Assembly: GCA_026120185.1 (NCBI GenBank)
Contig: JANUWF010001281.1
Span: 2,088,501 to 2,152,500, forward strand
DNA length: 64,000 bases
Origin: Voacanga thouarsii
Lineage: Eukaryota > Streptophyta > Magnoliopsida > Gentianales > Apocynaceae
Reading direction: 5' to 3'
Made by a program: the position numbers and the translations under genes. The stretch's first letter is position 1. The number at the start of each line of letters is the position of its first letter. Below are positions 35,530 to 47,859 of this stretch, piece by piece. The notes under the pieces were generated by a model. The model saw nothing but the letters and a program-made list of their open reading frames with translations. It made no database searches and was not told the origin of the DNA.

Positions 35530-36560
35530 AATTACAAAAACTCTTTCCAAATCTCCAAGATACTCTCCAAAGTAAACCTTTAACCAATTTTCATTGACTC
35601 TAAATGTCCCTTTCTCTGCATGAGAGATTTCGTTGACTCTGAATGGTTCAAATCATCTTGATTTAAGCTTTTCAAGAAAAAATCTTAGCCTTGAATTGTA
35701 AAGTAATACTTGATCACCTTCTTTAAATTCCATATTGGGTAGGATGTGCTTGTCATGCCATTCTTTGACCTTTTCCTTGTACATTTTGTGATTCTTATAG
35801 GCTTCATTTCTCTATCCATCAAACTCATTCAATTGGAGAGATCTCCTTTCACCTATAGAATTAAAATCAAAATTTACAAGCTTGATTGCCCAGAATGCTT
35901 TGTCTTCAATTTCTATAGGTATATGGCAAGCCTTTCCAATAAACCAATCTGTAAGGTGTGGTGCCTAAAGGTATTTTTATAAGTAGTTCTGTAAGCCAAG
36001 TGTGCATCATCTAATTTCTTCAATCCTTTCTTGTGTGATTGACTATGTTTTCCAAAATCCTTTTGATCTCTCTATTAACCACCTCCACTTGACCACTAGT
36101 TTGAGGATGATATAGAGTTGCAAGTTTTTGAGTAACACCTACACGATTCAACACTTCTTTTCCAATTGATTGTTACAAAAGTGTGTTCCCCTATCACTAA
36201 TAAGCACTTTAGAAACTCCAAATCTGGTAAAAAGACTTTTAAGGAAATGAACAACCACACTAGCATCATTAGTTGGAAAAGCTTGTGCCTCAACCTACAT
36301 TGACACATAATCAACAGCAACTAATATATATTTGTAGCCAAAGGAATTGGGGGAAAGGTCCCATGAAACCAATTCCCTAACAGTTAAATATCTCACATGC
36401 ATGAAAATTTGATAAAAGCATATCATGTGTTCTAGAAATATTACCTGCTCTTTCGCATCTATCATAGTTTTTCACAAGCATGTGTGTGTCCTTGAAAATT
36501 TTAGGCCAGTAGAATCCATATTCGAGCACTTTCCTTGCATTTCCATTGGCTTAGTAATGA
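35530..36560 (-). pseudogene. Gypsy G integrase (decayed)
   Basis: Read on the minus strand across several frames: zinc-binding remnant with FYWP and YDRCERAGNIS near 36440-36540; core start with GIGFMGPFP near 36350; DYVSM*VEAQAFPTNDASVVV near 36270-36320; LISDRGTHFCNN (second catalytic Asp) near 36170-36200; and the C-terminal [17 protein letters not shown] block near 35690-35740. Stops and shifts break it at several points, including a stop replacing Trp in the SKWVEA block. The motif set is typical of Athila/Tat integrases. Confidence 0.8.
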
Positions 36561-36639
36561 CCATAGCTAGTCCCTCATGGTAGTGACGGAGAATATCTCG
36601 AGTTTCTTTTTCATCAACACATCTTCTAATAATATGATC

Positions 36640-37640
36640 TACACAATAAGGAAAAACAAAAGGATCCTCCTAAAAGAAATACTCCACATCTGAGAGAAAT
36701 TTCTTTCTTTGTTGTGAAGTATATTCTTTTGCAATAATCTCTGCAGCCAAATAGTTAGCAAAATTTGCAAACTAAGGAGAAAGTGAAAATTTACTATTAA
36801 TCCATAAAAGCTGCTTATTAGGAAAAGTATCATAAATCTCATCTTCTTCCAATGTTTCAAAATGAGGATTATCCAATCTGGATAAATAATCTGCTGCATG
36901 GTTTTCAACTACATTTTTGTCTATAATCTCCAAATCGAATTCCTGCAAAAACAGTACCCATCTTATCAATCTAGGTTTAGAATCTTATTTAGCAAAAAGG
37001 TACTTTAATGTGGAATGATTAGTGCATACAATCACTTTAGATAGAACAAGATAAGAGTGAAATTTATCAAAGACTAATTCTATATCAAGCAACTCATTTT
37101 CGGTGGTAATGTAGTTTTCTTTTGTATCTATGAGAGTTTTGCTTGCACAATCACTTTAGTTTTCTTCTCTGTTGTGAAGTATATTCTTTTGGAATGGTCT
37201 CTATAGCTAAATAGTTAGCAAAATTTGCAAACTAAGGAGAAAGTAAAATTTTATATTAATCCATAAAAGCTGCTCATCAGGGAAAGTATCATAAATCTCA
37301 TCTTCTTCCAATGTTTCCAAATGAGGATTATCCAATCTGGATAAATAATCCACTGCATGTTTTCAACTCCTTTTTTATCTCTAATCTCCAAATCGAATTC
37401 TTGCAAAAGTAGTGCCCATCTTATCAATCTATACTTAGAATCATGTTTAGGCAAAAGGTACTTCCATGCAGAATGATCGATATATATAATCACTTTAGAT
37501 AGAACGAGATAAGAGTGAAATTTATTAAAAACAAACATAGCAAGCAACTCATTTTCTATTGTATTGCAGTTCTCTTGTGCATCTGTGAGAGTTTTGCTTG
37601 CATAGTATATGGGTTGAAAATTTTTCACTCATATTTGTCT
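36640..37640 (-). pseudogene. Gypsy G RNase H with a 460-bp internal tandem duplication
   Basis: 37251-37628 reads [35 protein letters not shown] and [20 protein letters not shown], the RNase H-like domain following gypsy RT. The conserved YTDHSALKYL block has Asp and His in place. The segment 36711-37170 repeats the next 460 bp: gttgtgaagtatattctttt occurs at 36711 and 37171, and [15 protein letters not shown] recurs at about 36920-36965. The first copy has its own stops, so the duplication is old relative to neither copy being functional. Confidence 0.82.
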
Positions 37641-37969
37641 AAGGGCTGCACCCACTGAAAAATCACTAGCATCACACATTAGTTCAAAAGGTAAAGACCA
37701 ATCAGGTGTGACCAAAATGGGAGAATTAGTCAATTAAAATTTTAATTCATTGAAAGCGCGAAGACATTTTTCATCAAAGTTAAATGGGGCATCTTTTTCT
37801 AATAGAGAAGTGAGAGACTTGGAAATCTTACAAAATCCTTTATGAACCTTCTGTAGAAACTTTCATGTCCCAGAAAACTTCGAATAGCTCTATAAGAAGG
37901 TGGAAGAAGTTTTTCAATGATCTCAATCTTTGTTCTATCATCCTCTAAACCTTTATTTAAGATCTTGTG
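37641..37969 (-). pseudogene. Gypsy G reverse transcriptase, C-terminal part
   Basis: The minus strand reads KILNKGLEDDRTKIEIIEKLL near 37910-37967 and, with a frame change, an FLGHESFYR-like block near 37865. This is the stretch that follows the palm domain in Athila/Tat RT. It joins directly to GIILGH at 42281-42300 once the solo LTR between them is removed. Confidence 0.78.
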
Positions 37970-39886
37970 TATGAAACCCCACTTAAAGCCAACCCTAGAG
38001 TAAGGGGGTTGGGATGCATATCATATCATTTTGCATGAATATATATATTTTTGAATGATTCTATATGTTTTAGAATTATGATTTATAGGATAAAAGGCTT
38101 AGTTATGGTAATTGAGTAGGAAGGGTAAAATGGTAATTTTGCCTGAGGTCAAAATAGGAAGATAGCTTGAGGATTAAATAAGAAGAACATTTGGGTGAGA
38201 AAATAAGGACAAGAGGTGTTATGGTTTAGTGATTAGAGCTTTGGAATTAATCTCTAAGGTCATGAGTTCAAACCCATCCCTTAAGTTTTATTCATGATTA
38301 TCTTAGTTATGTTTGAAAATTTTGTTTTCTTACATTCCACAAGGATAAGAATGTTGTCCTAGGGGAGACATGAAAAGAATATCCTAATCCTATCATCATG
38401 TCTTAAAAAGAATTCTAGAGGAATTCTTATCCTTTTATTACCCCTAGCTTGTCCTAACACCTTCATAAATTAAATTTGTTCAAAATTTATCAAAATTCAT
38501 CTTTTTAATTCCAAAAAATTCAGTAAGAATTTCTTGGATTTGAATTTCAAAAATAGTTCTTGGAAGTTGGAGGATTGACTGAAAATAGGAGAGGAGTTAG
38601 GAAGGATTCCCAAGGAAAATTAATCACCATGGTTGAACCTTCAAGCTCATCTTCATAGTGATCATGTTCTTCATGGAAGAAACCTGGAAATTTTCCAGAT
38701 TCTTGAGCAGCCTATCCTTTGAAAAACACAGCCAGCTTTCTTACTCATTTGCTACAAGAAAAATGACCAATTTATTTAGCTTGAAGACTGAAATTCCTGT
38801 GCAAAATCGGATTGCACAAAACTACACAAACCAGGAAAAAAAATTCTGGGCAGTTTCACAAATCTTTAACCAGAAAACGAAGCTGTTTTCTTCTGCCTTC
38901 AAGCCAGCAAAACTCCTCTACTTTTCCTCCATAAAGAAGGCTGGAAACTAGCCTTAAAAGACCCTCAAACACCTCTCAAAAACCTCTGCAAATTGGGCTG
39001 GAATATTGCAGAAAAATTGCACATAAAATTGCAACAACCATTCGAACCTTGAACACCATGAAACCAGAAAATTTCGAACTTTGTTCCCTTAAGCCTTGGC
39101 CAAAAAACCACCCTCAAACCCCTGTAAAATGACCATTGTTCAGCCATGAACTGAACACCATTAACCTCTCCTCTTACCTTGCACACTTGGACTCCATAAC
39201 CCTACCTCAAATATCTCCTAAGATTACTCTATTCAAACTACAATTTGAACTTCAAGAATTCCCAGCATTTTGCTTCATGAAAACATTCTTGTACTAAGCT
39301 TCATAACCAAAAATTCCTCTACCATTGAGCTCTGAATTTCGGCCAGCCTTAAAGCTTTATCAATCTTCATTCATTTCAGCAAATCAAACCAGTCCAGCCA
39401 GCTCCATTCAGCTCCAAGAAACCTCCATCAATCAATCACCATTAACATATCGTATACCTCAAACCACTCCTCAATTCCCTCCATTTGAAATTCAAACAAA
39501 TTAGATTATCTGCTTCCTCTCTAAGCTGAAAACTGAAACTCCTAGACTCCCTAAACCATTCGGCCAGCACTCTCCCAGATTTCGTGCAGCATTTTACTAA
39601 AACTCTCCCCATTTTCACCAAGAACACCAAGAACACACATTACATCTCCTCAAGCCAAAACCCACTCTAAACACCTCCAATCACTCTCAAATACTTCAGA
39701 TTACTTCTACATACTCCCTAGTATTCATTTCTGGTATTTATAACCCCAAATCTTGACAACAAGAATTTGCATTCTGATTAAAACCAGTTTTTTTTCTTGA
39801 AGTTTCAAGAACATCATCAAGGTAACCAAGAACAACTCCTTTGTTCATCTTCTTCCATTCAACCTGCAATATATCATGCTAATGCT

Positions 39887-39905
39887 CTCTCTCTCTCTCT
39901 CTCTC
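39887..39905. repeat. (CT)n microsatellite
   Basis: Simple ct repeat inside the solo LTR, read directly. Confidence 0.85.
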
Positions 39906-40605
39906 AGCCGAAATGGTTGATCAACAACCATGGCTATTTTTCCTCCTCTCTTGGACAATTCAAGACTCTCAATCGCGTAGACCTTCTTAAGTCTTCATCG
40001 AAGTAATCATCAATCAAGTATTTCTCCCTAATCCTGCTTTTTAATTCTGTATTCATGTCTTTTAGATGTTGATAGGAAGAATAAAATATGAATGGGGGAT
40101 TGAGTATATGCATGTGAATGAAGGGGTTGGGATTAGGACATGAGAATGGTTTTGTATGTTTAAGCTATATGGATTCTCTTGAGAATCAATGTGTGTTCAC
40201 CATGTCTTAAGGAAATTATGGATGTTTAAATCATGTTAGATGTTATGACACCTTTGGTGAATAGGATTTTTATGTTCTCATCTCCATTGAAGCCATGATT
40301 ATGATTATGTCTAGTAAGGATTTGACTATATGATAGCATGTGTTGATTTAAGCCTATGTTCATGAAAGGATTAGTTATTGTTTGATGTTGGAGAATGTGT
40401 TCATGATTCTTGTTTAACAATAGGAAAACCATGATTATTTTCTTATTAATCCTAGGTTATTTTTAGTAACAAATTTTATTACCTTAATTAAAATTATTAC
40501 TATATTTTTTCTCTAAAGATTTCAAAATTCCTAGGAAGTTTTGGAATTGGAATATTAAATGAAATATTGATATTTTACTAGTCAAATAAATAATATCTTT
40601 TATTA

Positions 40606-40630
40606 AATATATATATATATATATATATAT
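40606..40630. repeat. (AT)n microsatellite
   Basis: Simple at repeat inside the solo LTR, read directly. Confidence 0.85.
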
Positions 40631-42280
40631 GTATAGTAATAAATAAGGTCTTTTATATAATCATTAATAATAAAAAAATAAAATATTAATGACCTTGTAG
40701 ACCATAGTTCAAACTTTTACCTATATTCATAAATATTATTTATATTAAAATTTATTTGTTATCTATTAATCAAATTTCATTTATTATTAATTATTTATTA
40801 TCTATTATCTATTAATTTATTTATTTATTTATAACAATACTATTTAAAAATTACCATTTATTAATATTTCTTAGGACTTAGTATTATTCAATATTGAAAC
40901 ACTAGTTTCTTAATTAATAATAACACTCAGGATTTATTATTTGAACCTATAACTTATTAGTAATTATTTTTCAACCTCTAGTTATTTTAACTTAGAAAGC
41001 TAGATTTATTTTATAAAATTCTTTATCATCTAGCCTTAAAGCTTAGGACATTGAAGTCATGATTGAAATTAGTTGAACAAGGAAGTATTTATGTAAGCGA
41101 GTATAACTCGAGTATAACCTTATGTCTTGTGTTTATCCTAGGCGGGGTTAGGTCAGCCTTGGAAGATTTTTGAATTCAAGTAAGCAAAAGATCAGATAAG
41201 CTCTTACATGGAATTATTTGAAGACCAAAACTTGTCGTGGCAAGCCAAATGTGATGTGTATGGACATTCATTTCGTAAAGGCAATTAAGGATTATTTTCC
41301 TTTTTATTTCAGTCAAGCAAATTATTTGAAAATCAAATAGCAGTTTTACACAAAATGCTAAACTCTTTCTAAACCTAACTTTGACAATAATTTTAGAAAC
41401 CCTTAATTGCTATTTCCAGGAAAATCAATGTATGATCGATTTTCTCCCAAGTGGGACAATCAACATTGAGTACTCAATACGAGTAGACTATTAGGACTAG
41501 TCTTTGAAGGGTTAGGGTAAGTCTCTCAGTAGGTGGCCACCTCTGAGGGGTGAGTCCTTCCCGGATAGGATGCCAGTCCAGTAGGTCATGCTGGTCCAAG
41601 CTAGCAAGTTTTAATCATGTGGACTATGTGTTTTCAGAGTGGACAATCGGTAAGTTTAGGTGTAGAGATGAAGGAGTATCTCACTCGGTAGGCCGTACAC
41701 CTACCTTTTGTTAGCATGCTCAACGTGTGGCAGTTTGACCGGCAGTATCCTCAACATGTGGCATACTAACCATGTGGTCATGGCGCCAATGTGTGGTAAC
41801 CCATGGCTACCTCTTCAAGTGGTTGTATTTATTACGCGCATGTATGATTTGAAAAGTAAAACACTACTCTTTATTTTTAACATTTATTTAATGCTTACCT
41901 GCACTTTCTCTTATGAAATTTTTACAACTTGCATGCATGAACTGTTTTACCTGAAACACTCAAATCACACACGGGCTTATTGAGATTTTTATCTCACCAC
42001 CTTTTATTCCATATTTTTAGGACGGTCTTGCTGTGGAGGTCAATAGCTAGATTTGTTACCTATGATTTGAAGACTCCTTGTTATTTCCGTTATGTGATGT
42101 TTTGGGAGATTGTTACAAACAATTTATTTTAGATTTATTCATGTATTTTTAGATTGTAATAACTTTAATTTTAGAGTATTTATTTTATTTTATTTTATAT
42201 GATTTGGTTATAAAGACCTCTTGTCCTATGGATGGGGTGACATCCCCAGCCCTGTTGGGCCTAGGTAGTGGGGTGTTACA

Positions 42281-42796
42281 TTATGCCCCAGAATAATACC
42301 TTCTTTTACCATAAAATGGCACTTTTTCCAATTCAATGTAAGCTTTATTTCCACACATCTGTGGAGTACTTGTTTCAAATTCTTCAAACGCAATTCAAAT
42401 GAATCCCCAAAAATATAGAAATCATCCATAAATACCTCAATTATGTCACAAATTAGTCCCTTAAATATGGCCACCATACTCCTTTGAAATGTTCCTGGAC
42501 CATTGTAAACACTAAAAGGCATACGTCGGTAGGCAAAAGTCCTAAACGGGCAAGTGAAATTTGTTTTCTCTTAATCTTCAGGAGCTATGTGAATCTAAAA
42601 GTAACTAGAAAAGGAAATAGTATTATATATGCCCAGCCAACCTTTCCAACATTTGATTAATAAAGGGCAGTGGGAAACGATCCTTTCTTGTGGCTTCATT
42701 TAGCTTTCTATAATCAATGCGCATTCTCTAACCCGTTACAAGTTTAGTAGGTATGAGCTCATTTCTCTCATTAGGTACCATAGTCATATCTACTTT
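42281..42796 (-). pseudogene. Gypsy G reverse transcriptase, N-terminal and catalytic part
   Basis: The minus strand reads NERNELIPTKLVTG and MRIDYRKLNEATRKDRFPLPF near 42680-42775, then FHLPV near 42540. The open frame 42226-42522 gives MPFSVYNGPGTFQRSM and EVFMDDFYIFGDSF. The catalytic YMDD-type box is FMDD, a normal Athila/Tat variant, and is intact. Stops occur at the VTGWR tryptophan and in the GY.GYNQI region, where residues are also lost. It continues after 42280 into 37969. On its other side it is cut at 42797 by the LTR of the third Tekay-type copy. Confidence 0.85.
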
Positions 42797-42991
42797 TGTA
42801 ACACCCTACTAAATTGAGAGTTAGAGAACTAACCATTTGATTGAATTAATCTCGCTTCATAAATTAAATACATTAGGCGTGTTTATTTTATATGCTCCTT
42901 ATAAGAATTCTTTTCGAAAAAGTAAGTGTATTAAGTCAATTATTTGTTTAGTTCATAAAAGGTGATTTATACATAAATTAATTGTGTTGTG

Positions 42992-43035
<44 letters not shown>

Positions 43036-46000
43036 TATGTGTAGTAGACAACTTAGTCAAATTAAGCATTGTGTCACATTTCAAATAATATTGTAGCAAT
43101 GAACTTCCTTTTGTGAAAAATGCCCACTCAAGTGAATTTAATTTAAGAGGGAGTTTGACCTTGTTTGCTAATTAAAAGTCTTGGTCAAATTTCGTTTCAA
43201 AATCAATTTTGACTATTTAACCCAATCTCATCATTTGACCCAAAACCCACATCCAAGACCTATGGATCATTTTAATCCAACAAAATACCCTTAATCTTAA
43301 CCATTGAATTTAGGGTGAATTCTTATGACTTTGTTTCAAACCTTAGATCCCAAAACCCTAACATAAAATCATTTTTTCTCTCATTTCTCCACCATAACCG
43401 GCCACCCCCTCCCTCTCTTTCTACAAATTTTCTCCAACTTCTCTTCTTCACTCCATTGCTACCAAGTTGCTGATAGCTTGGATAGCCCACACTCAAGCAA
43501 GAATTTAAGCAGACACACGCACTCTTGACCTTGCAATCCTTCTCTATCAAGCTAGCATCACTCCTTAGAGGTTGAAGAAATAATTTCTTTAAAGTTCTTG
43601 AGCTAAAAATTGAGGTAACATCATCACCTACCCTTCCATTTTCTCATTCTTATGTTCGAAAATGTCCTTGCTGGACAGCTTGACGTTTTTCTTATTTTAT
43701 GCAATATGGGTGGATAATATGACGAAATCAGTTATATTTATGTTAGGGGTGTGTTTTATGATGTGAGAAATGAAGTCTTTTATGCTAAGAAATCATTTTT
43801 ACCCCCTTAACATTGCTGAAATCCAAAAAATTGTACATGTTGCCAATTTTTCAAAAATGATGTCATAGAGGCTTTGTTTGTGTGATTTCTCCTTAGGGAC
43901 TTGATAAATGAAGTCTAAGAAATCGTAGAATCATTGGAGAGATGATGTTTTATGAATGGAATGCTTGTCATGTTGCATTTTTGCTGAAAGTAAAAGAACG
44001 GACCTATGTGTGTTGAAAATTCTGTTCATATATTTACTCCTGGAATTCATGCTTTGAATGTTGAAAATTTGATGAAATAAAATTGTGTTTATGTTGTGGA
44101 AATAAGGCCCTAGTGTGTGGTGTATTATATTGTTTCGTTGGGGAATTTTTGGTGTCTTTTATGCTTCAAAATGATAGTTGAAGAAAACAGAGTGCCTGCT
44201 GGAATGTTGGATTTTAATTTAAGTGTTGTTGTCTTTAAGTGAAATCATGATCATGGGGCTTGTTTATGATGTTTTATAGGATCTAGGGTATGCTGGGAAC
44301 TTATTTGAAGGTTTGTAAAAAGTTGGTGATTGAAAATTATGGCGTGTTGTTGAATGTGTTTAAGCTGTACAGAATCCCCTATACAGAGGGCTAAATGTAA
44401 AACCCTAAAAAACCCGATTTACAATGGAATTTACTTCTAATTTTTGTACTGTATAAACTTCAGTATGTTTTAAATTTTTAGAAAATGAATAATTGAAAAA
44501 GACATTATAATTTGGGAGTTATGAATTTTTGAAGTTAACTGCGCAAGGTAGTTTACTGTTCATCCCAGACATTGTGTAAAAGTTATTTGAGTCCTTTTTG
44601 TGGGAATATTGGGGAGATAAATATATAGTAATTCAATTAACATGTAGGGGTTTTAAATGGGAGGTTTTTGTTTAAAAATAAAATGGTTTTCTTGGTTAAT
44701 TTAGTAAATAAATTTTTAGCCCTGTTTTAGAGTAAAAGCTGAATTTTGTGATGAAAATTGAAAAATGAATTTACTCAGAGAAATGGCTATAATTGTTGCA
44801 AATTTGGCTTATGTGAACGTTGTGTGATGTTTAGAATTATTCGAAAAATATTTGATTAAAGTTTGATAAGCTATTTTTATAGTATGACTTTTAAGTGTGA
44901 TCCTTTATACCATTATAAGATGAGAATTTCAATTTTTGAAAAGCTATTTGAACTTTTTGTGTGAATGGTAAAATAAGTTAGTCTAGATACTACCTTATTG
45001 GTCAATTAATTATAGTTTCATGGCTAATTAGGGTTTGTATGGGTGATAAGGGTTTTTCTTAGCCATTAAGGCCTTGTTTGACTATGGATGTTAAATTAGG
45101 AAATAGAAAAGTTCTATGCTTTTTGAATTATGGATATTTTTAGAGGATTGTTGGATTTCTTGTTGGGATCCTTTGTGATTAGAATCAATTAGGTTTTATC
45201 GCTATGTATTTTTGGAATTATTTAAGATCTAAGTAATTCTCATAACTATTCTAGGATCTTGGTTAATGCATTATTTGGATTAATGTAACTAGGAAATTAA
45301 TTCCTGTATTATATGTGTATTAGATTCAGGGTTTGACTTAGGAGGAGGAAGCATCTAAGATATCTTGATTCTAAATTTGCTAAGCTTTTGGATAAGAGGT
45401 AAGTCCTTCTATCTCATAACTCGTTTGTGCAAAGTAATTTAAAAAGAAATTCTATGATCATGCATACACAATGATTGGATCTCCATTACTATTTATTGAA
45501 CTAATATGTTTGGATTAGTTTATTTTTATCACTTGGTATTACCCTTATTTACATCATGACTCTTATAAAAAAGATTTCGCATGAACAACCTTAGAGAATT
45601 TCTAAATGAAGCACTATGTTTGATTAGGAATTATGCATTAATGTATGCACCTAATTCCAAGTTTTCATTTGTGTACATAATTTGCAAAATTCATAGCATG
45701 TCATGTAGCTCCTATTTATATCTTTTTCGAGGTAAATTATGAAACTGTATAATTTATCATGCTATGAATGAGTATTATTATGGATGAAGGAATTTTCTAC
45801 CTTCGGGAAATTTTGAAGAGAAAATATAAACTTTCATTCTGGTCAAGATAAATTTAGAAATATTAATTTTGGGATTTGGATTAATAATTTTTATCTAAAA
45901 TTGTATATTCTGCAACGAAATGGGAATTCCTTGAACTGCACATATTTAAGACTTGAATACTCAAGGGACGAGACTATAGGACTAGCTCTCGTTTGATCAC

Positions 46001-46890
46001 AAGACAATTCTGATTGATTGGTCATTTTCAAAAAACTATTTTTTCTAAGCTGGTTGTCAGTCCTAGTAGTTTAGTCATGTTCTTAGCTAGCAACAGTCTC
46101 CAAAAGGAACTAGCGGACGGACGTGGGATATTCGGTCTATTTATATGTGAGAAGGATGTCGAGGTATCCTCTTGGAAGAGATGTACACCCTACCCAATGT
46201 ATATTTTAGTATGGTTTATGTTAGGGTCATATTTGTAAATTATCGCAGATGTGAAATCTCGATACACAATATGACTTGGGAATGGCGGGTTCAAGATTTT
46301 ACTTCAATGAACATTCACATCATTTTTTGATTGGAAATAATTTACCCAACAAAATTCTTTTCTAAATATCATACCTAATTATACTCGATGAATTTTCTCT
46401 CCAAATATTTGGTGATGAAACTATGAGTTGTAATGTTGGAATTTTTTTTTTTTCACGATTACAACTGTTTGAATTATTACATTCATGCATCATACCTATG
46501 ATTTTCTAATTATCGTTTGTACATAATACAGTTGCTAAGATTATTTATAATCTCACACGATTTCTAACCACAATTTTCAAGGTAGTCTATGATTTTCAAG
46601 ACCAAATGTTGAAGATATTTTTGTAAAAAAATTAGGTCTTAATAACTTTATCATTTCTACCATTCATTATTATATTTTATTTCTTCTTGTGTGGCTCAAC
46701 TGTGGTGTGGCAAGTAATAAGGATTTTTCTTTTCTACATAGTGAATTTAAATTCCAACATTGAGGTCTATTCGAGTATTTAGTTTATCTTCTTTTCTTTT
46801 GCTATTTGTTTTTCCCTATTATAAAAACCCCTGGTCCATAGGATGCGGCGACAGCCCTGGCCATTCAGGTAACTTAATAGGGGGGTTTAT
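42797..46890 (+). repeat. 5' LTR of the Tekay-type element, 4.1 kb
   Basis: Opens tgtaacaccctactaaattg and shares with the two solo LTRs the block gaatactcaaggg...ggactag (45955-45985) and the end block ataaaaacccctggtcc...gcggcgacagccctgg (46822-46862). The end itself is degraded (ggggggtttatga for GGGTGTTACA). A (TG)n run lies at 42992-43033. Open frames 43323-43550 and 46014-46238 are inside the LTR and unsupported. Confidence 0.8.
42992..43033. repeat. (TG)n microsatellite
   Basis: About 20 tg units near the start of the LTR. Confidence 0.9.
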
Positions 46891-46893
46891 GAT

Positions 46894-46906
46894 TGGTATC
46901 AGAGCC
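46894..46906 (+). other. Primer-binding site of the Tekay-type element
   Basis: tggtatcagagcc is the exact complement of the 3' end of plant initiator tRNA-Met and lies just inside the 5' LTR. Confidence 0.9.
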
Positions 46907-47133
46907 TAGGATTGGATTATGCCTAGGTGTGAATTAAAAACTTCGGATTGGATTAAGACGTTGAAGAGAATTAGGTTTAAGTCCGGATTAGCATAAGTTT
47001 GGAACACTCTTGGTTGGGAATCCAAAAATGAACATTTATAGGTTTAGACTAATCTTGACTTATTTAGTAATTTATTTTGGTAAGATTTTTGGGACTAAGC
47101 ACTTGATAATTATTGTAGGATGGTGCGGTTGTT

Positions 47134-47481
47134 GTGCACTACTTGCAAGGCAATGAACCCGTACCGTTGGTGACCACCACCACCAGAGGTTGTAGACCTA
47201 GACTCTTCGGATTCCTGTACTTCGAATCCGATGAAAAGGATGTGATCGAGATCATAAAGGTGTCTTCTGAGAGTAAAGATGAGGTAGTTGTTGCACCTAA
47301 GGTAGAGCTAGTTGAAGAACCTCCAGCATCAGGGAGAGAGGGTCCAGGAGAGATGGAGTACGAGGAGCCTAGAGTGGAGATTGAAGATAACTCCGAGGAG
47401 AGTAAGCCCGCGAAGAGAGCTAGAATTGATGAGGACTCCGAGGCTAAGGAGGATGCTAATAGTGACTCTAAGGAGTACTAG
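47134..47481 (+). CDS. Acidic 115-aa open frame in the leader of the Tekay-type element
   Basis: An ATG at 47134 opens 115 codons to a TAG at 47479. Residues about 28-115 are rich in Glu, Asp, Lys and Ser (for example SSESKDEVVV, EEPPASGRE, EDNSEESKPAKRARIDEDSE). No domain is recognised. It lies between PBS and the recognisable gag frame, in another frame (47134 versus 47864). An alternative upstream ATG at 47120 is closed after 17 codons. It is free of stops although the gag just downstream has many. It could be the N-terminal part of gag separated by a frameshift, a leader-encoded extra ORF, or chance in purine-rich sequence. I do not assign a function. Confidence 0.35.
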   Translation: MHYLQGNEPVPLVTTTTRGCRPRLFGFLYFESDEKDVIEIIKVSSESKDEVVVAPKVELVEEPPASGREGPGEMEYEEPRVEIEDNSEESKPAKRARIDEDSEAKEDANSDSKEY

Positions 47482-47859
47482 GCTACCGACTGGGGAGGAA
47501 ATTAGAAAAAGGAAATTAGCATATTTTGGTGATGTATAAAACACTTAATTTTTGGATTTCTAATCTATATGCCTAATTGCTAACCTAAATGGTTAGGAAA
47601 TTAGCTGTTGTGGGCTCGTATATGTACGGATGTTTTAATCACAATTACTCTTTTGGTTTATATATTTAATGAATGACCACATACTTGATGATGGTTAATT
47701 ATGAACTGATAATGGTTTCTGTGCTTATTTACTTATTGCACTTTTGTACTTTTCTGCACACATCATATCATGCATGCACTACTTTAGCCATACAAAATTT
47801 TTGCAAACCTTGCTAATAGCACCATTTGCGTAATAAAGCGCTATCAGGCCAACATGATG

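Larger units (their letters stand above)
37970..42280 (+). repeat. Second Tekay/Del-type solo LTR, 4.3 kb
   Basis: The end ggtagtggggtgttaca (42264-42280) and the block taaagacctcttgtcc...gatggggtgacatccccagccc match the other two Tekay-type LTRs. The start tatgaaaccccacttaaagcc is a degraded TGTAAYACCCC. Flanks ttgtg (37965-37969) and ttatg (42281-42285) are a one-mismatch candidate TSD, and they join the RT frame of gypsy G. The U3 block attgagtactcaatacgag...aggtggccacctc lies at 41466-41545. Open frames inside (38658-38951, 39797-40006, 41708-41983 and others) are not genes. A (CT)n run is at 39887-39905 and an (AT)n run at 40606-40630. Confidence 0.78.
15341..42796 (-). mobile_element. 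Gypsy element G (Athila/Tat-like, minus strand), split by later insertions
   Basis: The pieces read in order are 3' LTR (15341-16693, 29350-29894, 34529-35153), PPT (35154-35170), integrase (35530-36560), RNase H (36640-37640) and reverse transcriptase (37641-37967 joined to 42281-42796). Each gap is filled by a separate insertion with recognisable ends: CACTA, Tekay-type solo LTR, second Tekay-type solo LTR, and a third Tekay-type element at 42797. The pol motifs (FMGPFP-like, [14 protein letters not shown]) point to the Athila/Tat side of Ty3/gypsy. Protease, gag and 5' LTR should lie right of the window. It sits inside the 5' LTR of A'. Confidence 0.78.

Noticed and set aside
36639..36908. 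89-codon frame as a separate membrane protein
   Set aside because: Shadow frame of the duplicated gypsy RNase H; apparent hydrophobicity comes from T-rich codons.
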